Origin: Streptomyces roseus
GTDB taxonomy: Bacteria; Actinomycetota; Actinomycetes; Streptomycetales; Streptomycetaceae
Reading direction: 5' to 3'
Assembly: GCF_001044425.1 (NCBI RefSeq)
Contig: NZ_LFML01000126.1
Coordinates: 220,128-259,420, forward strand
DNA length: 39,293 nucleotides
Shown here: positions 25,270 through 35,500 of the stretch, in pieces
Layout: every line of letters begins with the position of its first letter
Position numbering within the stretch: the stretch's first letter is position 1
Made by a program: the position numbers and the translations under genes
The notes under the pieces: generated by a model
Database searches by the model: none
What the model was told of the DNA's origin: nothing
What the model saw: only the letters and a program-made list of their open reading frames with translations

Positions 25270-26619
25270 TCAGTCATCCGCCGAGCGGATGTCGCCTCCG
25301 TCGGGTTCAGCGATGGTTCCTTGGCCGTCCGAAGCATCGTTCACGCTGCTGCGGGAGTCGTAGTAATGCACTCGCCAGGTGGCGTTGGAGTAGTCCCTAC
25401 TGCCCCCGTAGACGTTGTCCCTGTTACCGGTCTCACAGTAGAGATAAAGCTCCTTGTTGTGGCTGTTGACCTCCAGCTTGATGCGGTCACCGGCGCGGAT
25501 AGCCCGCTTGCCGCCGACGGTGACGTTGCCGGTAGTCGTGATGTTGTTGTTGAAGGTGCTCGCCCCGGTGACGTTCAGGACCGCGTCGACCTTCAGGCCT
25601 GCGGGCTGGCTGATCCGCAGCGGGTTGCTGCCCGCACCGCGTACCGATCCGGCGACCGTCAGGTCCTTAGCGGTGTTGGTGAGGCTGACGCTGTCGGCGA
25701 ACGTACTCGCCCCGGTGACGTTCAGGACCGCGTCGACCTTCAGGCCTGCGGGCTGGCTGATCCGCAGCGGGTTGCTGCCCGCACCGCGCACCGATCCGGC
25801 GACCGTCAGGTCCTTAGCGGTGTTACTGAGGCTGACGCTGTCGGCGAATGTGGCCGGGCCCTGGACGGTGAGGTTCCTGACGACGAGGTCAGGAATGCGT
25901 ACAGTGACCGCCGTGGTCAGGGTGTGCGTGAGGGTGACACCACCGGCTGTGACTTCGGCGCGGAGCATGAAGCCGGTGACGGTGGTCAGGCCGCGCGGGG
26001 TGGACCAGATACGTTCCTTGTCGAGGGAGACTCCGGCGGGGGTGTCGCCCCAGTGCATCGTGTACTTCGCGTCCGAGCCCTCCCAGCGGAGCACGGCGAC
26101 CTCACCGTTCTCCACCATGATCTTCTCGGGCGCGAAATTCCGGAACACGAACCCGGCCGGGAACTTGTCCACCTCGACCGAAGCGTCCTTGTTGGTGAAG
26201 CTCCCGTTCGTCCTTGACGAACTCTCGACGATCGCGATGGAGACCTGACCCGCCGTGCGGTTGACTGCGATGTTGGACAGGGTGAGGGTGATGATCTGCC
26301 CGGTGAACTGCACCGCGCGCTCCGGGGTAAAGGTGATGACCGCGAAGCCGCCGGAGACGGTGGGGGCGGACGGCGTCCAGCCGGTGCTGGCACCGGTCTT
26401 GATGTCGGCGCCTTCGGTGGTGAGGTGCTCGGCTCCCGCGCCGACCGGCACCCGGACGGTGATTTTGTTGCACCAGGCCGACGTGGTGATCCCGCCGCCG
26501 ACATTGATGTTGACGGAGCCGTATTCGGTTTCCTCGGCGGAGCTGACCCGCAGCGGCTTCGGGTCGGTCGACGGTTCGTACGGCAGCAGGTTGGTGGCGT
26601 TCACCATGATAACGCTCAT
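25270..26619 (-). CDS. Fibre-like repeat protein, last gene of the DUF6603 cassette
   Basis: 449 residues, no signal peptide. The N-terminal ~240 residues are Thr/Val-rich and beta-dominated (EYGSVNINVGGGITTSAWCN, FAVITFTPERAVQFTG, TLSNIAVNRTAGQVSIAIVE). Two tandem 49-residue repeats (~256-353) follow, with a third divergent copy before them (FADSVSLSNTAKDLTV). Each repeat has LNVTGASTFADSVSLTNTAK and SVRGAGSNPLRISQPAGLKV. The pattern suggests a stacked beta-solenoid or fibre. The C-terminus (GNVTVGGKRAIRAGDRIKLE, LYCETGNRDNVYGG) resembles a capping domain. The ATG at 26619 follows GAAAGG, 26 nt after the previous gene. Confidence 0.75.
   Translation of the reverse strand: MSVIMVNATNLLPYEPSTDPKPLRVSSAEETEYGSVNINVGGGITTSAWCNKITVRVPVGAGAEHLTTEGADIKTGASTGWTPSAPTVSGGFAVITFTPERAVQFTGQIITLTLSNIAVNRTAGQVSIAIVESSSRTNGSFTNKDASVEVDKFPAGFVFRNFAPEKIMVENGEVAVLRWEGSDAKYTMHWGDTPAGVSLDKERIWSTPRGLTTVTGFMLRAEVTAGGVTLTHTLTTAVTVRIPDLVVRNLTVQGPATFADSVSLSNTAKDLTVAGSVRGAGSNPLRISQPAGLKVDAVLNVTGASTFADSVSLTNTAKDLTVAGSVRGAGSNPLRISQPAGLKVDAVLNVTGASTFNNNITTTGNVTVGGKRAIRAGDRIKLEVNSHNKELYLYCETGNRDNVYGGSRDYSNATWRVHYYDSRSSVNDASDGQGTIAEPDGGDIRSADD
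25561..25854 (-). repeat. Two 147-bp tandem repeats within the fibre-like gene
   Basis: Units 25561-25707 and 25708-25854 differ at only a few positions (for example GTACCG versus GCACCG, and GTTGGTG versus GTTACTG). They keep frame (49 codons), so copy number could change without destroying the gene. Near-identity points to recent duplication or conversion. Confidence 0.9.
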
Positions 26620-26645
26620 GCAACAGCCTTTCTGTTGAGAGAGGT

Positions 26646-29600
26646 TCAGGACGTCTCGGCCGCGTCGAGCAGCAGGTATCCATACCGGGCCTCCGCCTGC
26701 GGATCCCCGAAGTGCGCCGCGGAATCAGCCGGCACGATCGGCAGCTCCACCCACTCGGTCTCCGACCTGCGCGGCTCGGCCCAACTCCACGCTCCGTGCC
26801 ACGACGCGGGCTGCGGCAGCACCACACCTGCCTCCGTCGGTTCCTCCCCCGCCCGTGCCCGCCGGGCTTCCTCGGCCTTGTCGACCCGCTCGGCCGCGAG
26901 CAGTGGGCCGAGCCGGAAGGACGCCCGGATCCGCCGCATCGCCTCGGACACCAGGTCGTCGGGCAGCTGGACCTTGGTCACCGGAAGGATGTCCGTGGTG
27001 GCATGCACCGCCGCGTAGGGATCCATCAGCAGTGTCAGGTGGTGCGTCACCGGCTGGTCCGGGGTGCGCGCGGGCACGGCCAGGCCGTGGCCTTTGTCGA
27101 TCGGGGTCAGATAGCCCCCGCCGCCCTGCGGCATGACCGCGTGGAAGAGCTCGTACGAGGTTTCCTGGTCGGGTCCGGTCGCCCCGGCGAAGTATCCGAT
27201 GAGGCCGTCGCCGAGCCGCTTCTCGTTGCCGAGGCGGACCGGCCAGCGGTAGCCGTCGTACTCCTCCTCCGACTCCCCAAGGACCTGGCCCCAGCTCGGG
27301 TTGCTCAGCAGCGGCCCTTCGAGCTCGACGCCCAGATCGGCGCGCACCAGTGCGAGCGGGCGGCCGATGAGCCGCAGTGGAGAGCCGTCCTCCTGGGCCG
27401 CGTCGTCGAGGATGGTGTCGAGAGTCTCGTCGATGGTGTCGAGCAGACCGGTAAGGGCGGCGGCGGGTTTGTCCTTCAGGGTGCGGACGAACCGGGCCAG
27501 GTGCGGCATGGCGTCCTCGAACTCCTGGGCGTCGACGTCGGGGTGGGGGGAGCCGGGGAGGGGTAGCCACACGCTGTCGTCCGCGCCGTCGATGTCCTTG
27601 ACGACACGGAGTTCGCCGAGACAGACGCCGTCGGGTCCGTGGACGACGAGGGTCTGGTCGAGATGGTTGAGCAGCAGCCAGCCGGCCAGGGGGTTTTCCG
27701 TCGTGGCCGCGCGGGCCATGGGCGAGAGCCGCTGCCCGTCCACGGCGCGTACGGTCTCCAGCCGCAGTCGGGCGCCCTGCAGGAGACGCGGGCCGAGCTG
27801 GACGAAGCGGGCCGTGCCGATGAGGTCCTCGTGCAGGACGCTGTCAGGGGCAACGCTCTCCGCGAGGGTGAGGGAGACCTGCTCGTAGTTGCCGCTGTTG
27901 ACGATGTCGTAGGTGCGGCCGAAGCGGTCGACGATGCGCAGGTCGTGGAAGGTGAACTGGCCGGCGCGGACCGGCTGGAACGGTGTTCCGGGGTCGTCGG
28001 CGGGCGGTTCGAGGGGGCCGCCTTCCGGGACGCTCTGGATGTCGCCGACGAGCCTGGCGATGGCCTCGGGGACGTGCACGGTGGTCCTGGCGGTGCCGTC
28101 CTGCTGGACGAGCCAGTCGTGGAAGCCGTCGAGGCGCTGGGAGAGCATTCCGGGGTGGCCGAGTTCCTCGCGCAGGGCGAGCAGGCCTTCGGTGGGAGCG
28201 CCGGAGTAGGTGTCGAGGTAGCGGTCGATCTGCTTCTGTAGGACCCACGGCACGCTCGGGGTGAGGAACGCCCGGTTCTTGAAGGTGAGCCAGCGCAGGT
28301 TGGCTTCGCCGCCGCCGGGCTGGGCTCCCCGGCCGGACCATTCGTAGCGGCTGCCGTTGAAGGTCCAGTAGGTGGTGTCGCCGGTCTGGAAGGGCGTAGG
28401 GCAGTACTTCAGTTCGTATTCGAGGTGCATGGGCAGCCAGGGCTGCTGCCACGGCGCGGTGTGCTCGGGGACGGGCCCGGTGACGGCGGCGGGGTCCTTG
28501 AGCGCCGCGTCGAGAGCGCCGGGTACCCGGGCCACCTGGTCCAGGAGGGCGAACTCGGCGAGCAGCGGGGTGCAGGCGTCGGGGAGTCCGGCCAGTCCGG
28601 GGCTGGGCGGAGTGGTGGGCCGGTCGTAGGTCGTGCCGCCGACGGTGATCCGGGTGATCAGGGCCTCGGGAAGGCGGCAGGGCAGCAGGGTGTCCCGGGT
28701 GAGGGGTTCCTTGGCACCGGTGTCCTTGATGAGCACGACCGGGTCGGCGGGGCGGTAGTAGGACTCGCGGGCGGTGCGCTCGAGCTGGTAGCGCGGGTCG
28801 AGTCCGCGTTCGGTCGCGTACTTCACGATGTCGGCCGCGAGTTCTTCCGGAGTGCCGCCGGTGGGCAGTTGCCTCGACAGCACGAACTGCTCTTCGAGCA
28901 AAGCCTTGGTCCGCCCGGCCAGACTCGTCGCATCGCTCTCGTTGAGCTGGACGTCAGCTGCGGCGTCGAACCCCGCGGGGTGCTCAGGGGTGAACGGGGG
29001 AACCGGCTTGTTGCGCAGCCACCAGATGTTCCACAGGCGCTGCTGGGAGCGGCGGAGCCTGGGGGTGAGGTCGTCGTACCGCCGTTGGACCTCGTTGAGT
29101 TCGGCCAGCCACCCGGGTTCCGGCGGCGGGGGCGGCAGCTCGTCGTCGCCTTCGACGGGGCGCGCGGTCACCTTCCACACATGGCCGCCGCCGGAGCCGG
29201 AGAACCAGGAGTGATGGGTGAGGGTGTCGAGGTCCTCTTCGCCGTCGGCGGTGTCGAGTGTTTCGAGGGTGCCGTGGAAGAGGGAGCGTACGAGGTCCCC
29301 GGTGCGCGCGGACCGGGTCTGGCGGGCGGCCAGCCGGCCGAGGGCTTCGGCGCTGCTGCTGCCCAGCGTGAGGATCTTGCTGAGTTCGATGTTGCTCGGT
29401 TTGTCGGACTCGTGGGTGGTGCCTTCGCGCTGCCAGTCGACTCCCAGCGCCGAGCCGCTGTAGAGGGTGCGGTCCAGGGCGTCGGCGGCGGTGCCTTCGG
29501 GGATGTTCCAGCCGAGGGCTTCGAGGAGGTCGGCCGTCCCGTCCGCGTCCGGCGGGAGCAGGCCGGGCACGGACGCGGCGCGGTTGAGGTAGTCGAGTGC

Positions 29601-30287
29601 GTCGTCGCTGTACCAGCCGACGACGAAGTAGCTCAGCGTCGCGTCGGGCGGGTAGTTGTCCAGGTCGCCTTTGAGGTCCTCAAGGGTGTCGTGGATGGAG
29701 AACACGTCTTTGTTGTACGGCTGGTAGGCCGCGTAGCCGGGCAGTCCGGGCCCGGCCGCGGTCAGGTGCGGCTTCTGGGCGTGCGGTTCGGTCCACGGCG
29801 ACTGGGTGAGATCGTGGCGGCGGCCGAGGAAGGTCAGCTCCAGTGGAGCGCCCTCTGGCGTATCGGGGTTCGGGTGCTTGTTGGTGCCCTGGACGTCGTT
29901 GCCGTCGGCGTCCTGGACCGGGCGGCTCTCCAGGTAGTCGCTCTGCACGATCCATCCGACGGCTTTGCGGTCCGCCTCCGCTGCTGTGGTGCTGTAGCGC
30001 ACGACCAGCCAGCGGTTGGGGACGAAGGGGAAGGTCGTCTCCCCCGTCGTCTGGTCGTAGTGCCCGTTGGCCAGCGCCTCGGGCAGCTGCCAGTGGACGT
30101 AGACGCCTTCGCTGTCCGGGCCCATGGTCTCGGTGCCGACGCCGGGGGGCGGCTCCGCGCCCGCGCCCTCGTCGATCATGGCGTCGAAGTTCGGCGTCCA
30201 CCGGTTGAACGTCTCGGCGGTGCGGGTCAGCCGGTTGACGACAAGGGCGTTCACCTTGACAGGGACGATCAGATCCGTGGCGCTCAT
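26646..30287 (-). CDS. Very large hypothetical protein (1213 aa) of the DUF6603 cassette
   Basis: No signal peptide, membrane segment or catalytic motif seen. The N-terminus (DLIVPVKVNALVVNRLT, NRWTPNFDAM) leads to a conserved-looking block, GVYVHWQLPEALANGHYD, then FPFVPNRWLVVRYSTTA. A Trp/Pro-rich middle includes HTAPWQQPWLPMHLEYELKY and QTGDTTYWTFNGSRYEWSGR. The C-terminal part (~960-1213) includes WVGLEGPLLSNPSWGQVLGE-like and QEDGSPLRLIGRPLALVRAD. It starts one nt overlapping the upstream stop (TGATG), so it is translated with the 745-aa protein. I recognise no named domain. Size and lack of an active site suggest a structural role. Confidence 0.8.
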   Translation of the reverse strand: MSATDLIVPVKVNALVVNRLTRTAETFNRWTPNFDAMIDEGAGAEPPPGVGTETMGPDSEGVYVHWQLPEALANGHYDQTTGETTFPFVPNRWLVVRYSTTAAEADRKAVGWIVQSDYLESRPVQDADGNDVQGTNKHPNPDTPEGAPLELTFLGRRHDLTQSPWTEPHAQKPHLTAAGPGLPGYAAYQPYNKDVFSIHDTLEDLKGDLDNYPPDATLSYFVVGWYSDDALDYLNRAASVPGLLPPDADGTADLLEALGWNIPEGTAADALDRTLYSGSALGVDWQREGTTHESDKPSNIELSKILTLGSSSAEALGRLAARQTRSARTGDLVRSLFHGTLETLDTADGEEDLDTLTHHSWFSGSGGGHVWKVTARPVEGDDELPPPPPEPGWLAELNEVQRRYDDLTPRLRRSQQRLWNIWWLRNKPVPPFTPEHPAGFDAAADVQLNESDATSLAGRTKALLEEQFVLSRQLPTGGTPEELAADIVKYATERGLDPRYQLERTARESYYRPADPVVLIKDTGAKEPLTRDTLLPCRLPEALITRITVGGTTYDRPTTPPSPGLAGLPDACTPLLAEFALLDQVARVPGALDAALKDPAAVTGPVPEHTAPWQQPWLPMHLEYELKYCPTPFQTGDTTYWTFNGSRYEWSGRGAQPGGGEANLRWLTFKNRAFLTPSVPWVLQKQIDRYLDTYSGAPTEGLLALREELGHPGMLSQRLDGFHDWLVQQDGTARTTVHVPEAIARLVGDIQSVPEGGPLEPPADDPGTPFQPVRAGQFTFHDLRIVDRFGRTYDIVNSGNYEQVSLTLAESVAPDSVLHEDLIGTARFVQLGPRLLQGARLRLETVRAVDGQRLSPMARAATTENPLAGWLLLNHLDQTLVVHGPDGVCLGELRVVKDIDGADDSVWLPLPGSPHPDVDAQEFEDAMPHLARFVRTLKDKPAAALTGLLDTIDETLDTILDDAAQEDGSPLRLIGRPLALVRADLGVELEGPLLSNPSWGQVLGESEEEYDGYRWPVRLGNEKRLGDGLIGYFAGATGPDQETSYELFHAVMPQGGGGYLTPIDKGHGLAVPARTPDQPVTHHLTLLMDPYAAVHATTDILPVTKVQLPDDLVSEAMRRIRASFRLGPLLAAERVDKAEEARRARAGEEPTEAGVVLPQPASWHGAWSWAEPRRSETEWVELPIVPADSAAHFGDPQAEARYGYLLLDAAETS

Positions 30288-32524
30288 CAGGCGGTCTCCG
30301 TCCGGGCAGCGGTGCCGGTGGGGCTGAGGATTTCCTGTTCCAGAGGGGCGTTGACGAGTTCCAGGGCCAGTTGTCCGGGATCAAGGTCGGTGAGACCGAA
30401 CTCCCGGGCCAGGGCGGGCACCAGGCCGCCGGTTCCGAACATCTGGAGCACCGCGGGTCCGGAGTCCGGATCGGAGCGCAGGTGAAGGTCGAAGAGGTCG
30501 CCGGTGGCCGGGTAGTAGGTCTCCAGCGGGGTACCGATCGGCGGGTCGGCGGCCAGGCTGCGCAGGCCGAGGCGGTTCCCGGCGTCGATGCCGTAATGGA
30601 TGCCCTGTCCCGGTTCGCGAAGGACGACCTTGTCGGGAACGCCGTCCCACAAGACGAGCAGGATCCTCTTGTCCGGTGTGGCGCGGCGCAGTTCGGTGAG
30701 GACGGTGCCGTCCTCCAGGTAGGCGTTGACCTTGATGTCCGGCCAGGCGGGGATGAGTTCGGAGTGGATGAGCAGCCCGCCGGCGGCTCCCTTCGCGCTG
30801 TTCGCGCGGGCGGTGGCGCGGTTGAGTTCGGGGGCGAGGCGGCTGTCGACGGAGGTGTGCACGCCGACGTCGGCGGCTCCGGCGACGAGCGCGTCGAGCC
30901 AGCCCTGGTCGAGGCGGAACATCCGCAGGGATTCGAGGGGCAGCATGCGCGGGTCGGGCACGAGGTGGTGGAACGGAACGCCCTGGAGCAGGCCGAGGCG
31001 GGCCTGCCAGGCGGCGATGGCCCCGGCGTCGCGTTCCGCGGTGGTCCGCAGCAGGGAGAGGGCGCGCTCGTCCGCGAACACGGCCCTCGCCCGGGTACGT
31101 GTCACTCTCGGCTGCGGGGTCCTGCGGCCGGCGTCGTCCGGGAGCTGAGGGCCCTTGAGGCCGGTGCTGAGCTGCTCGCGGAAGCGGGCGGAGGCGAGTT
31201 CGCGCAGCGCGCTGAGGGCGGGCGGGGCGTCGGGGTCGACCGAGGCTCGTGCTGGATCCGCAGCCAGCGCCATCAACGTCGTCGCCCGGTTGGCCAGTTC
31301 GCGGCGGGCCCGGCTGACGGTGGTGGTGTATTCGGGGTCGGCCAGGCCGATGGCGCGGCCCAGGGTCCAGGCGACTGCATAGCTGACGTCGAAGATGCCG
31401 TGCTCGGGCTCGTAGATGAGCACGTGGTCGGAGGTGGTGTGCGGGCCGGGGCTGTGCTCGGTGGGCACGTCGAACGCGGTGACCGGGGTGGCCGGGCCGC
31501 GGTACCAGGCGAAGGTGCGTTCGCCGGAGAGGGTCAGCTGCGGGACGGCGGTGTAGCCGAGTGTAAGGCGGTCGCGGACGTAGTCGTCCTCGGGGTCGTC
31601 GGTGATCGGTGCGGTCACCGGCAGACGCAGGGCGAGGTCTTCGGGGTCCGCGGCGCCGGGGGCGACGAGGTTCTCCAGCAGTGCTCCGGGGTCGGCGGCG
31701 GGCCCTTCGCTGCTGGTAAAGCTCCAGCTGTGCAGCGAGCACAGGCGGACGGCTGTGGTGCCGCCGGGCAGGGTGCCGGACAGGCGGCCCTCGAAGCCTT
31801 CGAGGGAGACGAGGTGGACGGCGTAGTTACCGGGGTTGTGGGGGAAGCGGTTCGCGTTGACGACCGCGTACTCCCCTTCTTCGAGGACTTCGCCGTCGGC
31901 CCGGGGCTTGTTCGCGTCGACGACCTTGCGGACGTGGGCGAGGTAGTACATCTCGTCGTCGCGCGGGGCGACCGCGTTGAAGAGGTCCGCCGGGACGTCG
32001 ATGGTCTGGCACTTGCTCCGGGCCTCAGCCTCGTCGACGCCGCCGGACGGCAGGTTCGGGCCCTTGACCCCCGCCTCGGCAGGGTTGCGGAGCTCCTCGA
32101 CGGTGCGCAGCACGGTGTCCCCGGACGCGGCGGGGTCGTCGGGCAGTTCGTTCTCGCCGAAGACGAGCAGGGCGAGCCAGGGCGGGCGGGCCGGAGGCTG
32201 CTCGGCGCGGGTTCCGGCGAGGTTGCGTTCCCAGGGCAGGATCGACCGGCTGAGGGTGATGTGCGGCAGGGTCCTGGTGTAGGCGCCGGTGCTCTCGCGC
32301 GGCGGGTAGTAGGCGTGGACGGACGCTTCGCTGAGCACGAAGCGGACGGCCTTGATCTCGAAGGTCTCCTCGGACGGGAGCAGCTTGTCCTGGGCGTCCA
32401 GTTCGCCGTCGGAGTCGCTGAGGGTGTTCTTGACCACGACCCGGTAGTCGCCGGGGGTGGCACGCGGGATCAGGTGGTCGAGGAAGTGGATGCGCAGATC
32501 CGGTTCAGCGGGCACGGCCGTCAC
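30287..32524 (-). CDS. Large hypothetical protein (745 aa) of the DUF6603 cassette
   Basis: The start overlaps the DUF6603 gene's stop (ATGA) and its own stop overlaps the next ATG. The N-terminal ~100 residues form a probable beta-sandwich: IHFLDHLIPRATPGDYRVVV, FEIKAVRFVLSEASVHAYYP, then PHITLSRSILPWERNLAGTR and PPWLALLVFGENELPDDP. Later regions include YYLAHVRKVVDANK, WSFTSSEGPAADPGALLENL, and a C-terminal part with LILHSELIPAWPDIKVNAYL-like sequence. The last 70 residues are AREFGLTDLDPGQLALELVN-like. No catalytic or membrane motif. Cytoplasmic or exported by an unknown route. Confidence 0.8.
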   Translation of the reverse strand: MTAVPAEPDLRIHFLDHLIPRATPGDYRVVVKNTLSDSDGELDAQDKLLPSEETFEIKAVRFVLSEASVHAYYPPRESTGAYTRTLPHITLSRSILPWERNLAGTRAEQPPARPPWLALLVFGENELPDDPAASGDTVLRTVEELRNPAEAGVKGPNLPSGGVDEAEARSKCQTIDVPADLFNAVAPRDDEMYYLAHVRKVVDANKPRADGEVLEEGEYAVVNANRFPHNPGNYAVHLVSLEGFEGRLSGTLPGGTTAVRLCSLHSWSFTSSEGPAADPGALLENLVAPGAADPEDLALRLPVTAPITDDPEDDYVRDRLTLGYTAVPQLTLSGERTFAWYRGPATPVTAFDVPTEHSPGPHTTSDHVLIYEPEHGIFDVSYAVAWTLGRAIGLADPEYTTTVSRARRELANRATTLMALAADPARASVDPDAPPALSALRELASARFREQLSTGLKGPQLPDDAGRRTPQPRVTRTRARAVFADERALSLLRTTAERDAGAIAAWQARLGLLQGVPFHHLVPDPRMLPLESLRMFRLDQGWLDALVAGAADVGVHTSVDSRLAPELNRATARANSAKGAAGGLLIHSELIPAWPDIKVNAYLEDGTVLTELRRATPDKRILLVLWDGVPDKVVLREPGQGIHYGIDAGNRLGLRSLAADPPIGTPLETYYPATGDLFDLHLRSDPDSGPAVLQMFGTGGLVPALAREFGLTDLDPGQLALELVNAPLEQEILSPTGTAARTETA

Positions 32525-35500
32525 CTCGTCGCGGTGGTGGTCAGGGGCGGGGTGGTCAGGCTGCGGCCGGCGAGTGCGGCGTAGCCGGTGAGCGGACTGT
32601 CGGTGTCGGCGCCGGGGCCGGCGCCGAGCCGGGCGAGGGTGCTGAGCGCGGCCGTGCGGCGGTCCTTGACGGTGGGAGCGGCGACGGTGTTGACGATGGT
32701 CCGGATGCTCTGGTCGTCGGCCCGCGGCTCGGGCCCGGCGGGGGCGGACACGCGCAGGGGCATGCGACCGTCCGGGAGTCCTTCGTACGAAAGCGCCTTC
32801 GAGGTGACGGGCCCGGTGTCGGTGCCGTAGTCCGGCTTGGGGAGGGTGATCCTCAGTCCGGTGAGGCGGTTTTCGAGCAGCTGGTCGCCGTCGAGCGCAT
32901 CACCGGGTTTGGCCAGGGGCTTGCCCCACAGGCCGGGGGCGACCGTGCCGGTGACCGGCTTGACCACCCAGTGATGGTCGGTGGGGTGGAAGGTCGTGCC
33001 GTCCTTGGTGATGGTGACCCGGTGGGCGGAGGTGACACCGGTCTTCCGCATGGGGCGGATGTCGATGCTCCCCTCGTCGGACTGCTTGATCAGCCGTTCG
33101 TTGATGTACAGGTGTGAGGCGGGGATGCCGGCTTCGGTGGTGAAGGTGAATCCGGCCGAGGAGACGAGGGTCGGCTCCTTGGCGGCCGCGCGCCGGGTGA
33201 TCTCGCCCTGGTCGGCGTCGGCGAGCAGGCCCTCGTTGGGGATGACCCGGGCGGGTGCAGGGATCTGGGTGCGGAACTCGGGCCAGTCCACGGTGGGGGT
33301 GCTGTCGCGGGAGGAGCCGAAGCCGAAGCTGAAGGAGATGAACCAGAGTTTGACGGTGGCCCGGCCCCCGAAGGGCGGCAGCCACAGGTGGAGGTCGATG
33401 CCGACCTCGACGGAGATGCGGACCCGGACGAACCAGACCTTGATGGTGGCCGCGACACCGATGCTGATGCCGAGCCGGACGTCGAGGTAGAAGGGTTTCC
33501 ACTGGACCAGCACGTCGAGGTGCGCGGTGAACCACGCGGAGAAGATGCCCTTGTCGTAGACGGCGGCCAGGCGTCCGCCGAACATGAACGCGGCGGGGGT
33601 GATCGCGGCGTAGGCCTCGGCCCGCACGGTGATGTCGCTGGCCGGGGACCACACGAACCCGAGTCGTTTGGGCCGGGGGTAGTGTGTGGGGACGTTGTAG
33701 TCGGGGTGGTAGCCGCCGAGGCTGATGGCGAAGTCCCCGGCGTGGCCTCCGCCGGTCCAGACGTAGACGGCGATGCCACCGGTGAGCTCGATGGACGGAT
33801 CGAGCACGTAGCTGCCGGGCAGCAGAGCCACGTCCATGGACAGGCAGTGCTCGGCGGAGCTGAAGCCGAGGCTCAGGCCGATGTTCACCCTGGCGATGGC
33901 CCGGGCGTTCGGGTTGAGGGTGCGCGGCAGGCTGACGGAGGTGCGGCCGAGCAGCATGGCCTTGACGGAGTCGCCGAGTTCGATGACGGCGAGGGCTTTG
34001 GTCTCGATGAAGCCGAAGCTGGTGAACTTCACTCCGGCGGCGATCCAGTACTGGCCCTCGGTGGGGCGGATCCAGCCGGTGGGTCCGGTGAGGGCCTTGA
34101 GTGCGTCCTCGGGGGTGTACGGCGTCGGGGCCGGCATGCCGGGCAGGGCCTGGGCCGCGTCCAGTCGTGCCACCAGGGGGAATTCGGCGATCTCGGCGCC
34201 GGTGGGGACCTTCTTGAAGGAGCTGTTGATCCCGAATCCGGCGGAGAAGCCGGTGACGGTGAAGGGTGGCGGGCCGAAGACCGAGGCGCCGCCGAGGAGG
34301 GAGATCTCGCCGTAGATGAAGACGGAGTGCCAGCCTTCGACGCTGCGTGCCCACACGGCCTGGGCGCCGAGTTCGACCGCCATCGCCTGGACGAGGATCA
34401 GTCCGGCGAGTTCGAAGTCGAGGGTGGGGTCGTCGGGTGTCTTGTTGAGCAGTCCGCCCTTGAGGCTGATGAGTCCGTCGGCGGCGGTGGCTTCGATGTT
34501 CATGCCGTGCAGGAAGGGCAGCAGCGGGAAGCCGCCGCTCATGCCGACGTAGAAGCCGAGTCCGGCGACCTGCCAGGTGAGAGAACCGATCGTGACCTGG
34601 CCCTGGAGCTCGATGAGCAGGCCTTTTTTGAAGTCGTAGCGGAATACGATCGACGAGAGGTAGACCGGCCCGAACTGCTTGCCGATCACGAACTCGTATT
34701 CGAGCTTCGGCTTGTCGGGGCTCTCCGGAGCCGGTCCGAACTTCGGCGGGACGGTGATCACCAGTGCCGGGGTCGGATGGCCCATGACCGCGAGGTGGAC
34801 CGCCGCACTCACGTTCTTGCCCAGCGGGACCCCTGCCGCCGCGTTCACCACCGGCAACTGCTGGAGCGGGCCGAGGTTGTACTCCGTGACGACCCGGTTG
34901 ATCTTGATGACGTCTTCGGCGCTGAGGTTCTCGGAGACGTACATGATCTGGAGCGCGGGCAGGGACAGCAGCCCGTTGCCGATCATGGGTCCGACCACCG
35001 GCAGCCCGGAACCGTCCCAGTCCGTGCGGGCCCGGACCATGGCGACGGTGGTGGCCTTGGGTTTGCCGTCCTGGCCGGTGCGGCCGAGCACCGTGGTCCG
35101 CAGCACCAGCAGTTCCACTGGGTTCGCGCCGGTGCCGTGGTCCACCGGCGCTTCGGCGGTGACCATCAGGTTGTCCATCTTGCCCATCGGGTGCTGGTGC
35201 AGCTGGACCCGCTCCAGCCAGTCGACCAGCGGTCCGGGCAGTTCGACGCCGTACTCGCCCAGGGCTTCGAGCAGCGGGGTGATCAGCAGCGGCGGTCCGT
35301 CGAGGGGCTGGGCCGTGCCGATGGACTCCTTGCGCAGTTCGGCGCGGAACTCCAGCGGGTCGGCGACCGCCCCGCCGAGCTGGAAGCCCACCCAGGGCCC
35401 GGTGCCGGGGCACCGTCCGGCCGCGGCCGCGGCCTGTCCGGCGGCCAGCAGGACCCGCAGTGACCGGCCACCGGACAGCCCGGACAGGTCGACGCGGGCG

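Noticed and set aside
28425..35463. Very long rightward ORFs opposite the DUF6603 cassette (for example 28425-30485, 30371-32584, 33388-35463)
   Set aside because: Typical antisense open frames in GC-rich DNA. The leftward frames have overlap-coupled starts, a promoter and protein-like composition.
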